52,500 nucleotides of DNA from Clostridium sp. BJN0001. Lineage in GTDB: Bacteria > Bacillota > Clostridia > Clostridiales > Clostridiaceae. A program made the translations under genes and the position numbers. The notes beneath the pieces are model-generated. The model worked only from the letters and a program-made list of their open reading frames with translations. It searched no databases and was not told where the DNA came from. Below, in pieces: positions 7,659 through 17,046 of the stretch. Each line of letters starts with the position of its first letter. Within the stretch, counting starts at the first letter, position 1. The stretch is taken from the NCBI RefSeq assembly GCF_022869825.1, contig NZ_CP094971.1, positions 2,500,001 through 2,552,500 on the forward strand. Direction: 5' to 3'.

Positions 7659-8801
7659 TTATTTTCTAAGAGTTAAAAGCTTATCTTTTAGCTGATTTTC
7701 TATATCTGTTAATTCTTTTTCTGCTTCTATTCTCTTTTGCTTACCTTCTGTCTGAATTCTAAGCACTTCATCAAGTGTTGATATAAGAGATTCATTAGTA
7801 TTTTTAAGAGTCTCAATATCTACAATTCCACGTTCAGATTCCTTAGCAGTTTCAATTGTTGACATCTTTAATACTTCTGCATTCTTCTTTAAAAGCTCAT
7901 TTGTCATATCTGTTACTTCTCTTTGTGCCTTAGCTGCATTAGCTGAATGAGCAACACCGAGTGCCAAAACCATCTGGCTCTTCCATAAAGGAATTGTATT
8001 TACAATTGTAGACTGTATCTTCTCTGACATAAGCGAATCGTTATTTTGCACAAGTCTTATCTGTGGAGCCATCTGTATAGAAATCATTCTTGTAAGTTCA
8101 AGGTCATGTATTTTTTTCTCAAAGCGATTACACATAGATAAAAAATCATTCATAGTCTGAGCATCTTCTGGCAGACCGCTACTTTCAGCTTTCTGTTTAA
8201 GAATTGGGAGTTCCTCATTTTGAACTTTTTCAATTTTTTTCTTTCCTGCTAAAATGTACATTGATAATTCTTTAAAATAAACCTTATTTGTATCGTACAT
8301 TTTGTCTAGCATCGCAATATCTTTTAAAAGCTGAATTTGATGTTTTTCAAGCATATTGCATATATTATTTATATTTCCTTCTACTTTTGTATATTTTGTT
8401 TTAAGTGCTGCAATTTTATTTTTTTGTTTATTAAAAAAGCCAAATATTCCTTTTTTCTGATTATCATCTTCAAATGTTTTTAATTGACCTACAACATCAG
8501 TAAGCATATTTCCCACTTCGCCAAGATCTTTTGTTCTAACATTATTTAAAGCTGTTTCAGAAAAGTCAGCAATTTTCTTCTGTGCACCAACACCATATTG
8601 AAGTATAGAATTTGAATTTTTAATATCTATTTTTTCCACAAAATTATCAACCATCTGTTTTTCTTCATCTGAAAGATACTTTTCATCATCAAACTTTTTA
8701 ATCTGAGTTTTTTCATTTTGTGTTTCAATCACATTTTCTTCCTGAACAAATGGATCATCGAATTTAAGCTCAGGAACTTTCATTTCCTTCTCATCATTCA
8801 T
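7659..8801 (-). CDS. Toxic anion resistance protein, TelA family
   Basis: A 380-residue TelA-family protein. Seen: a long, mostly helical, highly charged protein without membrane segments, with the family-type core NTIPLWKSQMVLALGVAHSANAAKAQREVTDMTNELL near residues 270-310 and predicted coiled coils in the C-terminal third. Family members are linked to tellurite and cell-envelope stress tolerance, but the biochemistry is unknown. It starts 29 nt after the XpaC-like gene (8831-9982). That pair recurs in many Firmicutes, so the two products probably work together (inference). Confidence 0.82.
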   Translation of the reverse strand: MNDEKEMKVPELKFDDPFVQEENVIETQNEKTQIKKFDDEKYLSDEEKQMVDNFVEKIDIKNSNSILQYGVGAQKKIADFSETALNNVRTKDLGEVGNMLTDVVGQLKTFEDDNQKKGIFGFFNKQKNKIAALKTKYTKVEGNINNICNMLEKHQIQLLKDIAMLDKMYDTNKVYFKELSMYILAGKKKIEKVQNEELPILKQKAESSGLPEDAQTMNDFLSMCNRFEKKIHDLELTRMISIQMAPQIRLVQNNDSLMSEKIQSTIVNTIPLWKSQMVLALGVAHSANAAKAQREVTDMTNELLKKNAEVLKMSTIETAKESERGIVDIETLKNTNESLISTLDEVLRIQTEGKQKRIEAEKELTDIENQLKDKLLTLRK

Positions 8802-8830
8802 AATAAAATTTTCCTTTCATTAACCAGATT

Positions 8831-9982
8831 TTACTTTTCAAAATCTCCTTTAGTAAGTCCTTCCTGCTTAAGTAATGTATACATAACAGAAATATCAGTA
8901 GACACGTCCATTGCAACATCTTCAAATAAATTGTCAAAAAGCTTTAAGAACGAATCATTTATAACATCTAACATGTTTTCTATTTCTTCCTTTGTCTTTA
9001 CTATATTGTCAGATTGAACATCTTCGGCGTCTAATGATTTATACTCATTTAAAAGTTTTAATGTAGTAGGAAGATAATAATTTATAAACTTATCCACCTC
9101 ATTAACTTTTTCAGGATTTTCTTTTATACACTCTAGTATTCTTCTTATAATATTCTGAAGTTTATTAAGCTTTTCATTCACTTTTTCATTTTTGATAAAA
9201 GAATTTATATCACTTATCTCTTTAATATACTTCTCTCCTGTTTCAACTACTAAACGAAGCTGCTTTTTTTGAGGATCAGCCATCTCTGCTTTTTCCTGCT
9301 CTTCCCTTTTGATTCTTTCTTCCTTTTCTTTTTCAAGATTATTTTGAAGGTTTATATATTCATCATAAGCACTATCATTTAGCATAAAATAAGTCTCATC
9401 TTCTGAAATATGTCCTTCAGGAAACATCTCAAGTCTAATCATATCTCTTACATCTTTTACTATAAATTTCTCTTTCTTATTTACAGATTCAGAAAATTGT
9501 TTTATAGTACAATATTCATGGCTTTGAAGTATTTCTACATATTTTTTAAATCTTTTTATTCTATTTCTTGTTTTTAATCCACTACCTATTAAAATCATAC
9601 CAACTAAAGAAAATATAATAGATAAACTCATACCAGCAACTAACCACCAAAAGAATTTCATTTGCAATATAAAAAACAATACTCCTATACTTAAAATTGA
9701 CAAGAAAAATAAAGTAAAAAGTATCCATCCAAAAGTCAAGTATAATATTGATGCTACATTTCCAGGAATCTTTGAACATATATAAGCTGATATTTTTACA
9801 TCTTCAGGTTCAGATGAAGAATTATCATTTGTATATTCGTTTTCTTTATTACACCTATCATTAAATTTATTTTTATATCCTTTAAATGTATGCTTTATAT
9901 CATGAAAAGTAGATGAATCTAAAGCCCTATCAACAGAGTTTAATATCTGCTCCTCTAAATCTCGAAAATATCTTCTATACAT
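8831..9982 (-). CDS. XpaC-like 5-bromo-4-chloroindolyl phosphate hydrolysis family protein
   Basis: A 383-residue membrane-anchored protein. Seen: a charged N-terminus, two hydrophobic segments at about residues 75-135 (ILYLTFGWILFTLFFL and WWLVAGMSLSIIFSLVGMILI), then a long charged helical C-terminal part with the XpaC-type region around residues 240-350. XpaC was named for a hydrolysis phenotype; its real activity is not established. It is the first gene of the XpaC-TelA pair. GAGGAGAG about 10 nt before the ATG supports the start. The 9983-10251 spacer contains no ORF I can support, only AT-rich DNA with a weak GGTATT/AATACC hairpin near 10193-10215. Confidence 0.75.
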   Translation of the reverse strand: MYRRYFRDLEEQILNSVDRALDSSTFHDIKHTFKGYKNKFNDRCNKENEYTNDNSSSEPEDVKISAYICSKIPGNVASILYLTFGWILFTLFFLSILSIGVLFFILQMKFFWWLVAGMSLSIIFSLVGMILIGSGLKTRNRIKRFKKYVEILQSHEYCTIKQFSESVNKKEKFIVKDVRDMIRLEMFPEGHISEDETYFMLNDSAYDEYINLQNNLEKEKEERIKREEQEKAEMADPQKKQLRLVVETGEKYIKEISDINSFIKNEKVNEKLNKLQNIIRRILECIKENPEKVNEVDKFINYYLPTTLKLLNEYKSLDAEDVQSDNIVKTKEEIENMLDVINDSFLKLFDNLFEDVAMDVSTDISVMYTLLKQEGLTKGDFEK

Positions 9983-10251
9983 CTAGACGTGTTCTCTCCT
10001 CTCACTTCTTTGAATAAATTCCGTATAATTTTATTATATATTTGATTACTATTTATGTAAATAAGAAAAAAAGTCTGAATATATATAAGTAGGCAATAAA
10101 TACTACGTACATAAATACATAGAGTCACCATTATCTAGCGACTTACATTTATTTTGTTTTTTACATTCATCTAGAAATTTTATAAGTGGTATTGGAAGGT
10201 TTCTAATACCTTGTTTCCAATATAATTAATTCAACCGCTTAAAATTAAAAT

Positions 10252-10545
10252 TTATCTTTTCTTAATACACATCCCTACAATCATGCCAAGGAGAATACCA
10301 AAACTTATTCCATAAGAAAGTGTCACAATCCCTAATAAACTCAATACACTTCCAAAGCATATTCCTAAACACGTTCCAGCAGACATATAATTATTTCCAT
10401 CTTCTTTATTAATTGATTTCTCCCCATTCATACCTTTCTGTTTTTTGATACTTAATTCACCTTTTTTGTTCAAATTTGATAACGCAACTGCAGCTGCAAT
10501 TCCCATAACAACCCAAGGCAATGCTTCCAATAAAAAATCTGCCAT
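10252..10545 (-). CDS. Small membrane protein of unknown function
   Basis: A 97-residue protein. Start chosen at 10545, where AAGGAGG (10555-10561) lies 9 nt upstream; the longer frame from 10587 would read through this ribosome site. Seen: an N-terminal hydrophobic segment ALPWVVMGIAAAVALS, a hydrophilic Lys/Asn-rich middle, and a C-terminal glycine-rich hydrophobic stretch (GICFGSVLSLLGIVTLSYG onward) ending in KKR. The glycine spacing resembles glycine-zipper-type membrane proteins. No enzymatic motif and no operon partner. Confidence 0.6.
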   Translation of the reverse strand: MADFLLEALPWVVMGIAAAVALSNLNKKGELSIKKQKGMNGEKSINKEDGNNYMSAGTCLGICFGSVLSLLGIVTLSYGISFGILLGMIVGMCIKKR

Positions 10546-10770
10546 TTTATTATCCTCCTTAAAATTATAATTTGTACTTTCATCCACAAAGTTTACTTTC
10601 TCATTTGAAATGTTTTGATTTTTAACAAAGCTTTATTTTCTCTTTGGGAAATGTAAAATTATTTAAGTAAATCATTTTTTCTTCTTTACATAAATTGGGG
10701 TTAAACTTCCACCCCTTTTGACTTATAGTTAAATACTTTCCTATTATTATCAATGCAAAAAATATAAAAC

Positions 10771-10797
10771 TCCGGGCCTCGAAGGTTTCCGGAGTAT
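10771..10797 (-). terminator. Terminator after DUF1015 gene
   Basis: On the minus strand ACTCCGG pairs with CCGGAGT, followed by a T-rich tract. This strongly paired GC stretch explains the otherwise unlikely 60-codon frame across it. Confidence 0.8.
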
Positions 10798-10815
10798 GAT
10801 CCAATATTATTATAT

Positions 10816-12072
10816 TTACTTTAATTCGTGAATGAATAATCCACTTCTAAGCTTAGGTTCAAACCATGTAGACTTAGGAGGCATTACTTCACCAATATCT
10901 GCAACATTCATTATGTCGTGAACTTCAGTAGGATACATTGAAAATGCAATTTTCATATCAGAATTCACTCTTTTTTCAAGTTCCTTAATTCCTCTTATTC
11001 CACCTATAAAATCAATTCTATCAGATGTTCTTACATCTTTAATTCCTAAAATAGGAGTTAAAATATTGTTTTGAAGTATCGCAACATCTAATTGATCTAT
11101 AGCATCATCAGGATCAAATGAACCTTTCTTTGCCTCTAAAGTATACCATTCATTTTCAATATCCATACCAAAAGTATGCTTCTTTTCAGGCTTTACTGGT
11201 TTATTTCCTTCAGATTTTTTAACAATAAAGTTCTCACTTATTTTGTCTAAAAGCTCTTCTTTTGTATATCCATTTAAATCTTTAACAACTCTGTTATAAT
11301 CCATTACCATTAAATCATTATCTGGAAATGCAACTGCTAGAAAATAATTAAATTCTTCATCGCCAGTATAGTTAGGATTCTGTTTTCTTCTCTTTAAACC
11401 AACTTTGACAGCAGAAGCACTTCTATGGTGTCCATCTGCTATATAAAGATTATCTATTTCTTTAAATAAATCAATAAGCTCATTTATTATGATCTCATTA
11501 TCTATAACCCATACAATATGAGTAATTCCATCATCAGAAGTAAAATCATATATTGGCTTTCTCTTGCTTTCATTTTCAACCCATGCTTCAATAATTTCAG
11601 AAGCTATCTGATCTTCTTTATAAGTTAAGAAAATTGGTCCTGTATTTGAATCACAATAGTCAACATGATTTATTCTGTCTTGTTCTTTATCCGCTCTTGT
11701 AAATTCATGTTTCTTTATTACATTGCTTAAATAATCATCTATTGATGCACAGAAAACTATTCCAGTCTGAGCTCTTCCATTCATTATCTGTCTATAAATA
11801 TATAAACATGGCTTTGCATCCTGAATAAATTGTCCCTTATCTATCATTTCATTAAGATTACTTTTTGCTTTTTCATATACTCTTTTATCATGAACATCTA
11901 TTGATGGATCTAAATCAATTTCCGCCCTGTCAACATGTAAAAATGAATATGGGTTTCCTTTAACCATCTCTCTTGCTTCTTCACTATTCATAACATCATA
12001 TGGAAGTGCAGCAATTTTTGATGCAAGTTCGGGTATCGGCCTTATTGCTCTAAATGGTCTTAGTACTGTCAT
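10816..12072 (-). CDS. DUF1015 family protein
   Basis: A 418-residue soluble protein of the DUF1015 family. Seen: the N-terminal signature RPFRAIRPIPELASKIAALP followed by YDVM, then SFLHVDRAEIDL and the central ADGHHRSASA, which looks like a conserved binding or catalytic His/Arg cluster. Function unknown. The gene commonly follows serA/serC in clostridia, as here. A 70-nt gap holding a terminator-like hairpin separates it from serA, so it may be transcribed by read-through. The neighbourhood suggests a link to serine or phosphoserine metabolism, an inference only. Confidence 0.85.
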   Translation of the reverse strand: MTVLRPFRAIRPIPELASKIAALPYDVMNSEEAREMVKGNPYSFLHVDRAEIDLDPSIDVHDKRVYEKAKSNLNEMIDKGQFIQDAKPCLYIYRQIMNGRAQTGIVFCASIDDYLSNVIKKHEFTRADKEQDRINHVDYCDSNTGPIFLTYKEDQIASEIIEAWVENESKRKPIYDFTSDDGITHIVWVIDNEIIINELIDLFKEIDNLYIADGHHRSASAVKVGLKRRKQNPNYTGDEEFNYFLAVAFPDNDLMVMDYNRVVKDLNGYTKEELLDKISENFIVKKSEGNKPVKPEKKHTFGMDIENEWYTLEAKKGSFDPDDAIDQLDVAILQNNILTPILGIKDVRTSDRIDFIGGIRGIKELEKRVNSDMKIAFSMYPTEVHDIMNVADIGEVMPPKSTWFEPKLRSGLFIHELK

Positions 12073-12098
12073 TTATTATTCCTCCAATCATTTAAATA

Positions 12099-12129
12099 AA
12101 ATCAGTAAAAGATATTCTTTTACTGATTT
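12099..12129. terminator. Terminator-like hairpin between serA and DUF1015
   Basis: Perfect 13-bp stem AAATCAGTAAAAG / CTTTTACTGATTT with a 5-nt loop. T-rich on both sides. It may cause partial termination inside the operon. Confidence 0.75.
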
Positions 12130-12142
12130 TTAATAGCTAATA

Positions 12143-13051
12143 TTAAAGCTTAAAAAATTCTTTTAATACTGAAACTACTTCTTCACCAATTCTTGTTTGT
12201 GCTTCTTTTGTAGAAGCTCCAATATGTGGAGTAACACTTACCTTTGGATTATTTATTAATTTTTCATTATTTGTAGGTTCTTTTTCATAAACATCGATTC
12301 CTGCTCCTGCGATTTCATCATTATCTAAGGCTTCAAGAAGTGCTGCTTCATCAACGACCTTACCTCTTGCACAGTTTATTACAAATGCAGTCTTTTTCAT
12401 TAATGCTAATTCTCTCTTGCCGATTAATGATCCAGCATTTTTATCATAAGGTACATGAAGAGATATAAAATCTGAAACTTTTAATAAATCTTCTAAAGAT
12501 TTAAATTCATATGGAAGCTTATCATCTTTTCCAAATATGTCAGTATAGACAACTTTCATTCCTAAAGCAGTAGCTTTTTCTGCTAAAGAACGACCAATTC
12601 TTCCCATTCCAACTATTCCTAATGTTTTTCCTAAAATTTCTACGCCTTTATACTTTTTCTTATTCCATTCACCATTTCTCATGGTAACATTTGAAATTGC
12701 AACATATCTTGCTAATGCAAACATATGAGCAAGAGCTAGTTCTGCAACTGAGTTAGAACTTGCATGTGGAGTATTTCTTACAGTTAATCCCTTACTTTCA
12801 GCATACGCTTTATCAATATTATCAATACCTACGCCTGCTCTTACTACTAACTTTAAGTTGCCCCCATTTTCAGAATCAATTACATCTTTTGTGATTTTTG
12901 TAGCTGATCTTATAACAACAGCATCAAAATCCTTTAACTTTTCTCCTAAAGAATCTTGATCAATATGATCATTTACCACTTCTACTCCTAAGTTTTTTAG
13001 TGTCTCGATAGCTTGATCCTGAAGTCCATCATTTGTCAATACTTTTAACAT
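12143..13051 (-). CDS. serA: D-3-phosphoglycerate dehydrogenase (short form)
   Basis: A 302-residue D-isomer 2-hydroxyacid dehydrogenase. Seen: the Rossmann motif GKTLGIVGMGRIGRSLAEKA near residues 140-160, the catalytic Arg in INCARGKVVDEAALLEAL, Glu in GIDVYEKEP, and His in TPHIGASTKEAQ. It ends soon after the catalytic core and lacks the ACT and intervening domains, so serine feedback through ACT is not expected. It oxidises 3-phosphoglycerate to 3-phosphohydroxypyruvate, the first step of serine synthesis. serC is not in the window, so the assignment over other 2-hydroxyacid dehydrogenases rests on similarity pattern and the DUF1015 neighbour. Confidence 0.83.
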   Translation of the reverse strand: MLKVLTNDGLQDQAIETLKNLGVEVVNDHIDQDSLGEKLKDFDAVVIRSATKITKDVIDSENGGNLKLVVRAGVGIDNIDKAYAESKGLTVRNTPHASSNSVAELALAHMFALARYVAISNVTMRNGEWNKKKYKGVEILGKTLGIVGMGRIGRSLAEKATALGMKVVYTDIFGKDDKLPYEFKSLEDLLKVSDFISLHVPYDKNAGSLIGKRELALMKKTAFVINCARGKVVDEAALLEALDNDEIAGAGIDVYEKEPTNNEKLINNPKVSVTPHIGASTKEAQTRIGEEVVSVLKEFFKL

Positions 13052-13162
13052 TTAAAAATCCCCCTCTAAAATTGCTAAAACTACTCGCTCAATACTTAAA
13101 AACTTATTACTAATTTAAAACTTAAAACTTATTCTATATTTTACTCCTTATTTGTATTAACT

Positions 13163-13354
13163 TCAATATCTATTTTCATTTTGATCTTCATCAAAATATA
13201 ATACTGATTCTGTTTCTCTACAATATTTTACACATATACATTGTCCAAAATTTCTAGGACACTTATAGCATAAACATCTAATATCTTTTCCATCACATTT
13301 TCCACTTTTTAAATCAGGGCAATATTTACAATTCACCCCATTACCTGCTGCCAT
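13163..13354 (-). CDS. Cysteine-rich mini-protein
   Basis: A 63-residue protein with ten cysteines spaced mostly as CxxC, CxC or single residues between residues 9 and 45 (for example CKYCPD, CLCYKCP, CICVKYC), then an acidic tail. The pattern suggests binding of zinc or an Fe-S cluster. GGAGGAATAAAT precedes the ATG, so it looks translated. It is flanked by serA downstream and the bofA terminator upstream. No family function known to me. Confidence 0.65.
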   Translation of the reverse strand: MAAGNGVNCKYCPDLKSGKCDGKDIRCLCYKCPRNFGQCICVKYCRETESVLYFDEDQNENRY

Positions 13355-13385
13355 ATTTATTCCTCCTTTGTTTTATATATAGTAA

Positions 13386-13416
13386 AACTGCTTATGATAA
13401 ATATTCATAAGCAGTT
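13386..13416 (-). terminator. Terminator of the recR-DUF2508-bofA unit
   Basis: 12-bp perfect stem AACTGCTTATGA / TCATAAGCAGTT. On the minus strand it is followed by TTACTA and an AT-rich tract. Confidence 0.8.
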
Positions 13417-13454
13417 CTTATTTGCAAATATTCTCAACTTTCCAAAGTCCTCTG

Positions 13455-13703
13455 TCACATAAATAATTGTATCACGATTAGCATTATTATACCAGGTATT
13501 CCTAAAAATCCAGCTATAAGAGCAGTTATCGCATTTATCGGAAGTGAAAAATTTATTAAACTTCCTGCAAAATTAAACGCAAAAAGCATAATAACACCAA
13601 TAACTCCATTGAGTAATATTTTTATCGGCCACTTTATAAACTTTATAAATACATATAATAAAAGTATGCCAGCCAGTCCATAAATTAAATATTGTTCACC
13701 CAT
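13455..13703 (-). CDS. bofA: Pro-sigmaK processing inhibitor BofA family protein
   Basis: An 82-residue, very hydrophobic protein with three membrane segments, ending GFLGIPGIIMLIVIQLFM; the FLGIPG motif is typical of BofA. In Bacillus BofA holds the SpoIVFB protease inactive in the outer forespore membrane. Here it implies an endospore former, although many clostridia lack the SpoIVFB partner. It sits downstream of recR and DUF2508, the normal Firmicute order. Confidence 0.85.
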   Translation of the reverse strand: MGEQYLIYGLAGILLLYVFIKFIKWPIKILLNGVIGVIMLFAFNFAGSLINFSLPINAITALIAGFLGIPGIIMLIVIQLFM

Positions 13704-13721
13704 AAAAATCTCCTATTTTTT

Positions 13722-13994
13722 CTAAAGAGTATACATCCTATCAACTATATAATCTGTACTTACAGTAATACCACGTTTTCTTGCAACAGATATAAGATAC
13801 TCATATCGCTTTTTAGCTGCTTCTTCCGTAAAGATAGCAAGTTCAATTAGTTTAAAATCATTAACATTATTAAACATACTTCTTGCAACATCAAGTTCCA
13901 TCTTTGCATTTTCCATATCAGAAATAAGTTTCCTATCCGCATCTAGTACTGTCGATTTATTAAATAGAAATTTAAAAACGCCATCTCTATTCAT
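13722..13994 (-). CDS. DUF2508 family protein (YaaL-like)
   Basis: A 90-residue soluble helical protein. Start chosen at 13994, where GGAGGGATATTT lies just upstream; the longer frame from 14033 would include that ribosome site. Seen: FKFLFN near the N-terminus, helical charged core (LISDMENAKMELDVARSMFNNV) and the closing YLISVARKRG. Found after recR in Bacilli and Clostridia; function unknown. Confidence 0.8.
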   Translation of the reverse strand: MNRDGVFKFLFNKSTVLDADRKLISDMENAKMELDVARSMFNNVNDFKLIELAIFTEEAAKKRYEYLISVARKRGITVSTDYIVDRMYTL

Positions 13995-14074
13995 AAATAT
14001 CCCTCCAACATTTCTTATTATAAGTTTATCCATAATATTGGAGAAATATGACTTATATTATTTCATAATTTTTA

Positions 14075-14674
14075 TTATATCTCTTTTCTTCCTTCAAGAG
14101 CCTTTGAAAGTGTAACTTCATCAGCATATTCAAGGTCTCCTCCAACTGGTATTCCAGCTGCTATCCTTGTAACTTTTATATCAAGAGGTTTTAATACTTT
14201 AGATATATACATAGCTGTGGCTTCGCCTTCAATAGTTGGATTTGTTGCTATAATCACTTCTTTAACATTCTGGTTCATTCTTGCAACAAGTTCTCTTATA
14301 TGTATATCCTGAGGGCCTCTTCCCTGCATTGGAGATATGTTTCCATGAAGTACGTGATATACTCCATTATATTCCTTTACTCTTTCCATAATCATTATAT
14401 CTTTTGGCTGTTCAACTACACATATTGTTTCCTTATCTCTATTAGGATTAGAACAGATAGGGCATGGATCTGAATCTGTAAAATTTCCACATACAGAACA
14501 GTATTTTATTGTTCCTCTTGCTTTGACTAAAGCTTCTGCAAATTCTCTAACCTCATCCTCTGGAAGATTCAGTACATGAAGAGTAAGCCTTTGTGCAGTT
14601 TTCTGACCTATGCTTGGAAGCTTAGCAAATTCTTCAATAAGCTTTTCTATAGCCACAGGATAAAAATCTAGCAT
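14075..14674 (-). CDS. recR: Recombination mediator RecR
   Basis: A 199-residue RecR. Seen in order: the helix-hairpin-helix region ([17 protein letters not shown]), a C4 zinc finger (CSVCGN and CPICSN, about residues 56-73), a Toprim domain starting [15 protein letters not shown], and the C-terminal [20 protein letters not shown]. It loads RecA with RecO/RecF at single-strand gaps. Upstream are ybaB and dnaX, with a terminator (14713-14730) between ybaB and recR, so recR may be expressed partly from its own promoter. Confidence 0.95.
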   Translation of the reverse strand: MLDFYPVAIEKLIEEFAKLPSIGQKTAQRLTLHVLNLPEDEVREFAEALVKARGTIKYCSVCGNFTDSDPCPICSNPNRDKETICVVEQPKDIMIMERVKEYNGVYHVLHGNISPMQGRGPQDIHIRELVARMNQNVKEVIIATNPTIEGEATAMYISKVLKPLDIKVTRIAAGIPVGGDLEYADEVTLSKALEGRKEI

Positions 14675-14710
14675 ATATAAATCTCCTTTTCTTTTTATAA
14701 AATTTTAAAA

Positions 14711-14735
14711 AAGGCTGCCTAATAGCAGCCCTTAT
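14711..14735 (-). terminator. Terminator after ybaB
   Basis: On the minus strand GGCTGC-TATTAG-GCAGCC is followed by six T. Reaching recR from the dnaX promoter requires read-through. Confidence 0.85.
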
Positions 14736-14748
14736 AGATTAATATCTA

Positions 14749-15090
14749 TTAAAATAATCCACCTGGCATTTTTCCTGTAATTTTGCCCATCTTATCTGCA
14801 GTTTCTTCATCAGCTTTTTTAAGTGCTTCATTAACTGCTGTCATAATTAAATCTTCAAGCATTTCAACATCATCAGGATCAACTGCTTCTTTCTTTATTC
14901 TTATAGATGTTATTTCTTTCTTTCCTGTAGCTTTAACAACTACAGCTCCACCTCCAACAGATGCTTCAAACTCTTTTTTTTCAAGTTCTTTCTGAGTTTC
15001 CTCCATCTGTTTTTGAAGTTTTTGAGCCTGCTTCATAAGATTATTCATGTTTCCTCCCCCAAAACCTCCTGGGAATCCGCCTCTTGCCAT
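14749..15090 (-). CDS. YbaB/EbfC nucleoid-associated protein
   Basis: A 113-residue YbaB/EbfC DNA-binding protein. Seen: a Gly/Phe-rich N-terminus, [18 protein letters not shown] helix, [22 protein letters not shown] and the C-terminal [13 protein letters not shown], all typical. It coats and bends DNA as a dimer. It sits between dnaX and recR, as in most bacteria. Confidence 0.93.
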   Translation of the reverse strand: MARGGFPGGFGGGNMNNLMKQAQKLQKQMEETQKELEKKEFEASVGGGAVVVKATGKKEITSIRIKKEAVDPDDVEMLEDLIMTAVNEALKKADEETADKMGKITGKMPGGLF

Positions 15091-15158
15091 AAAAAGTCCT
15101 CCTTCTCAATCTTTTTAAAAATCATTTTTATTATAAATCATTTCGTTAAATTTAACAA

Positions 15159-16811
15159 TTATTCATCAATAACATCTATAGGAAGACCTGCCATTTCATT
15201 TTTTATAAGCTGCTCAGTATTTTGAGCTGTATCTTCAGAATCTTCTATTATATATTCTATATGCAAATTTTCTTTAAGCACTTCTGAAAATACATCATCT
15301 ACGATATGGCTGTTTTCCTTTTTTTCTAATCTATTTTTATTAAATCCATACATTTTATCATACTTAAGCGTAATGACCCCATTTTTAGCCTCTACAGGCT
15401 TTGCAGTAACAATTGAAGCATATACTATCATTGCCCTCTTTACTTTAAACCGTTCTAGAATTTCAGTCCACGCTCTTCTTACATCATCTATCTGTATTTT
15501 ACTTTCAGAATTTTTTTCTTTCTTATTTAAATTCTCTGAACTAACTTCTTTAATATTGGATTTAATTTTATTTTTACCTGTATCAGGAATATTATTAACC
15601 TTTTTGTTTTTTATATCTTCATCTTCATCTTTTTTTGTTTCTGTCTGTACTTTTATAGCTCCTGATTTAATTTCATTCTCAAGTCTATTTATTCTAAGCA
15701 AAATCATCTCATTTGAAGTATCATATTCAATTTTACACATTTTTACGAGTGCAAGTTCTAAATAAATCCTACTTTGTTTACTTGCCTTAGAATTTGATTC
15801 TGCAGACTGAAGAATTCTTATATGTCGCATTATTTCTTCTACTCTAAAATTCTTAGACTGCTTTTTTATCTTTTCTATATTTTCAAGTGACATATCAAGC
15901 ACTTCTTCTGGATTATTTGTGACCTTAACCATAAGAAGATTTCTAAAATGACTTATTATTTCTTTTATAAAAAGATACATATCTTTACCTAAAGATACCA
16001 TTTTTTCTGTTATAACCATTACTTTTTGAATATTTCTTTCAGCTATACCATCTGTTATGTCAAATAAATATTCATTATTTACAAGTCCAAGCATATTAAC
16101 AAGATATTCATAAACGATCTCATTTTTGCCCATAGATATAGCCTGATCAAGAATACTTACTGCATCTCTCATTGCTCCATCTGATACTCTTGAAATAAGC
16201 TCAAGGCTTTTCATATCATATGATATGTTCTTAGCTTCTGCAATCTCTTTAAGCCTATTTGTCATAGATTCTTTATTTATTCTTTTAAAATCAAATCTTT
16301 GGCATCTTGAAAGTATAGTTACTGGAAGCTTTTGAGGATCTGTTGTAGCTAATATAAAAACGATATTAGAAGGTGGTTCTTCTAATGTTTTTAAAAAAGC
16401 ATTTACAGCTCCTTGAGAAAGCATATGCACTTCGTCTAATATGTAAATTTTATATTTTGCATCTTGTGGAGGATAATTAGTATCATCAATTAAATCTCTT
16501 ATATTTGATACTCCATTATTAGATGCTGCATCAAGTTCTTTTACATCAATGCATGTTCCTTCATCAATTTTTTTGCACATCTCACATTCATTGCATGGTT
16601 CTCCATCTTTTAAATTATTGCAATTAAGAGCCTTTGCAAGAATTTTAGCTGTAGTAGTCTTTCCTGTTCCTCTTGTACCACAAAAAAGATATGCATGTGC
16701 TATTCTACCAGTTACTATTTCATTTTTTAAAGTTTCTGTGATATGTTCCTGACCTACTACGTCTTTAAAAACACGAGGTCTCCATTCCCTATATAACGCT
16801 TTATATCCCAA
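15159..16811 (-). CDS. dnaX: DNA polymerase III subunit gamma/tau
   Basis: A 550-residue clamp-loader ATPase. Seen: YREWRPRVFKDVVGQEHI at the N-terminus, Walker A GTRGTGKTT (residues 45-53), a four-Cys zinc module around CNNLKDGEPCNECEMCKK, Walker B DEVHML, and sensor-1/SRC motif ILATTDPQKLPVTILSRCQRF. A Lys/Glu/Asn-rich linker (about 385-430) leads to a C-terminal tau domain. The start is TTG, with GAGGTG six bases upstream. First gene of the dnaX-ybaB-(recR-DUF2508-bofA) unit. Confidence 0.95.
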   Translation of the reverse strand: MGYKALYREWRPRVFKDVVGQEHITETLKNEIVTGRIAHAYLFCGTRGTGKTTTAKILAKALNCNNLKDGEPCNECEMCKKIDEGTCIDVKELDAASNNGVSNIRDLIDDTNYPPQDAKYKIYILDEVHMLSQGAVNAFLKTLEEPPSNIVFILATTDPQKLPVTILSRCQRFDFKRINKESMTNRLKEIAEAKNISYDMKSLELISRVSDGAMRDAVSILDQAISMGKNEIVYEYLVNMLGLVNNEYLFDITDGIAERNIQKVMVITEKMVSLGKDMYLFIKEIISHFRNLLMVKVTNNPEEVLDMSLENIEKIKKQSKNFRVEEIMRHIRILQSAESNSKASKQSRIYLELALVKMCKIEYDTSNEMILLRINRLENEIKSGAIKVQTETKKDEDEDIKNKKVNNIPDTGKNKIKSNIKEVSSENLNKKEKNSESKIQIDDVRRAWTEILERFKVKRAMIVYASIVTAKPVEAKNGVITLKYDKMYGFNKNRLEKKENSHIVDDVFSEVLKENLHIEYIIEDSEDTAQNTEQLIKNEMAGLPIDVIDE

Positions 16812-16884
16812 AGGCTGTCACCTCACTAGTTTTATTCTTTATTAAATATATTATACACCAATATAGTATCAATATAACGAAAAT

Positions 16885-17046
16885 TTAATTCAAAATTATC
16901 TTCTCATTATTCCATATTCTTAATATTTTATCTTGATTTATATTATATTTCATGCTCAATTCAATTACTGTATCTTCAAGTGAACAATGATTTAGCTTTC
17001 TTTCCCTAACCTCTGATATTATTTGTAAAACTTTTTTAAATCCCAT
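16885..17046 (-). CDS. Small HTH-like protein, 53 codons
   Basis: An ORF of 53 residues reading MGFKKVLQIISEVRER...LEDTVIELSMKYNINQDKILRIWNNEKIILN. GGGGG lies about 8 nt before the ATG. The C-terminal half has helix-turn-helix character (helix, NINQDK turn, recognition-like helix). It lies between dnaX and the SRP RNA terminator on the same strand. I do not recognise a family. Coding status rests on the ribosome site and plausible composition. Confidence 0.5.
   Translation of the reverse strand: MGFKKVLQIISEVRERKLNHCSLEDTVIELSMKYNINQDKILRIWNNEKIILN

Noticed and set aside
10622..10804. 60-codon frame on the minus strand
   Set aside because: It starts inside the terminator of the DUF1015 gene and has no ribosome site or recognisable sequence.
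13052..13162. Serine T-box or riboswitch upstream of serA
   Set aside because: The 110-nt spacer has no T-box sequence, specifier hairpin or terminator.
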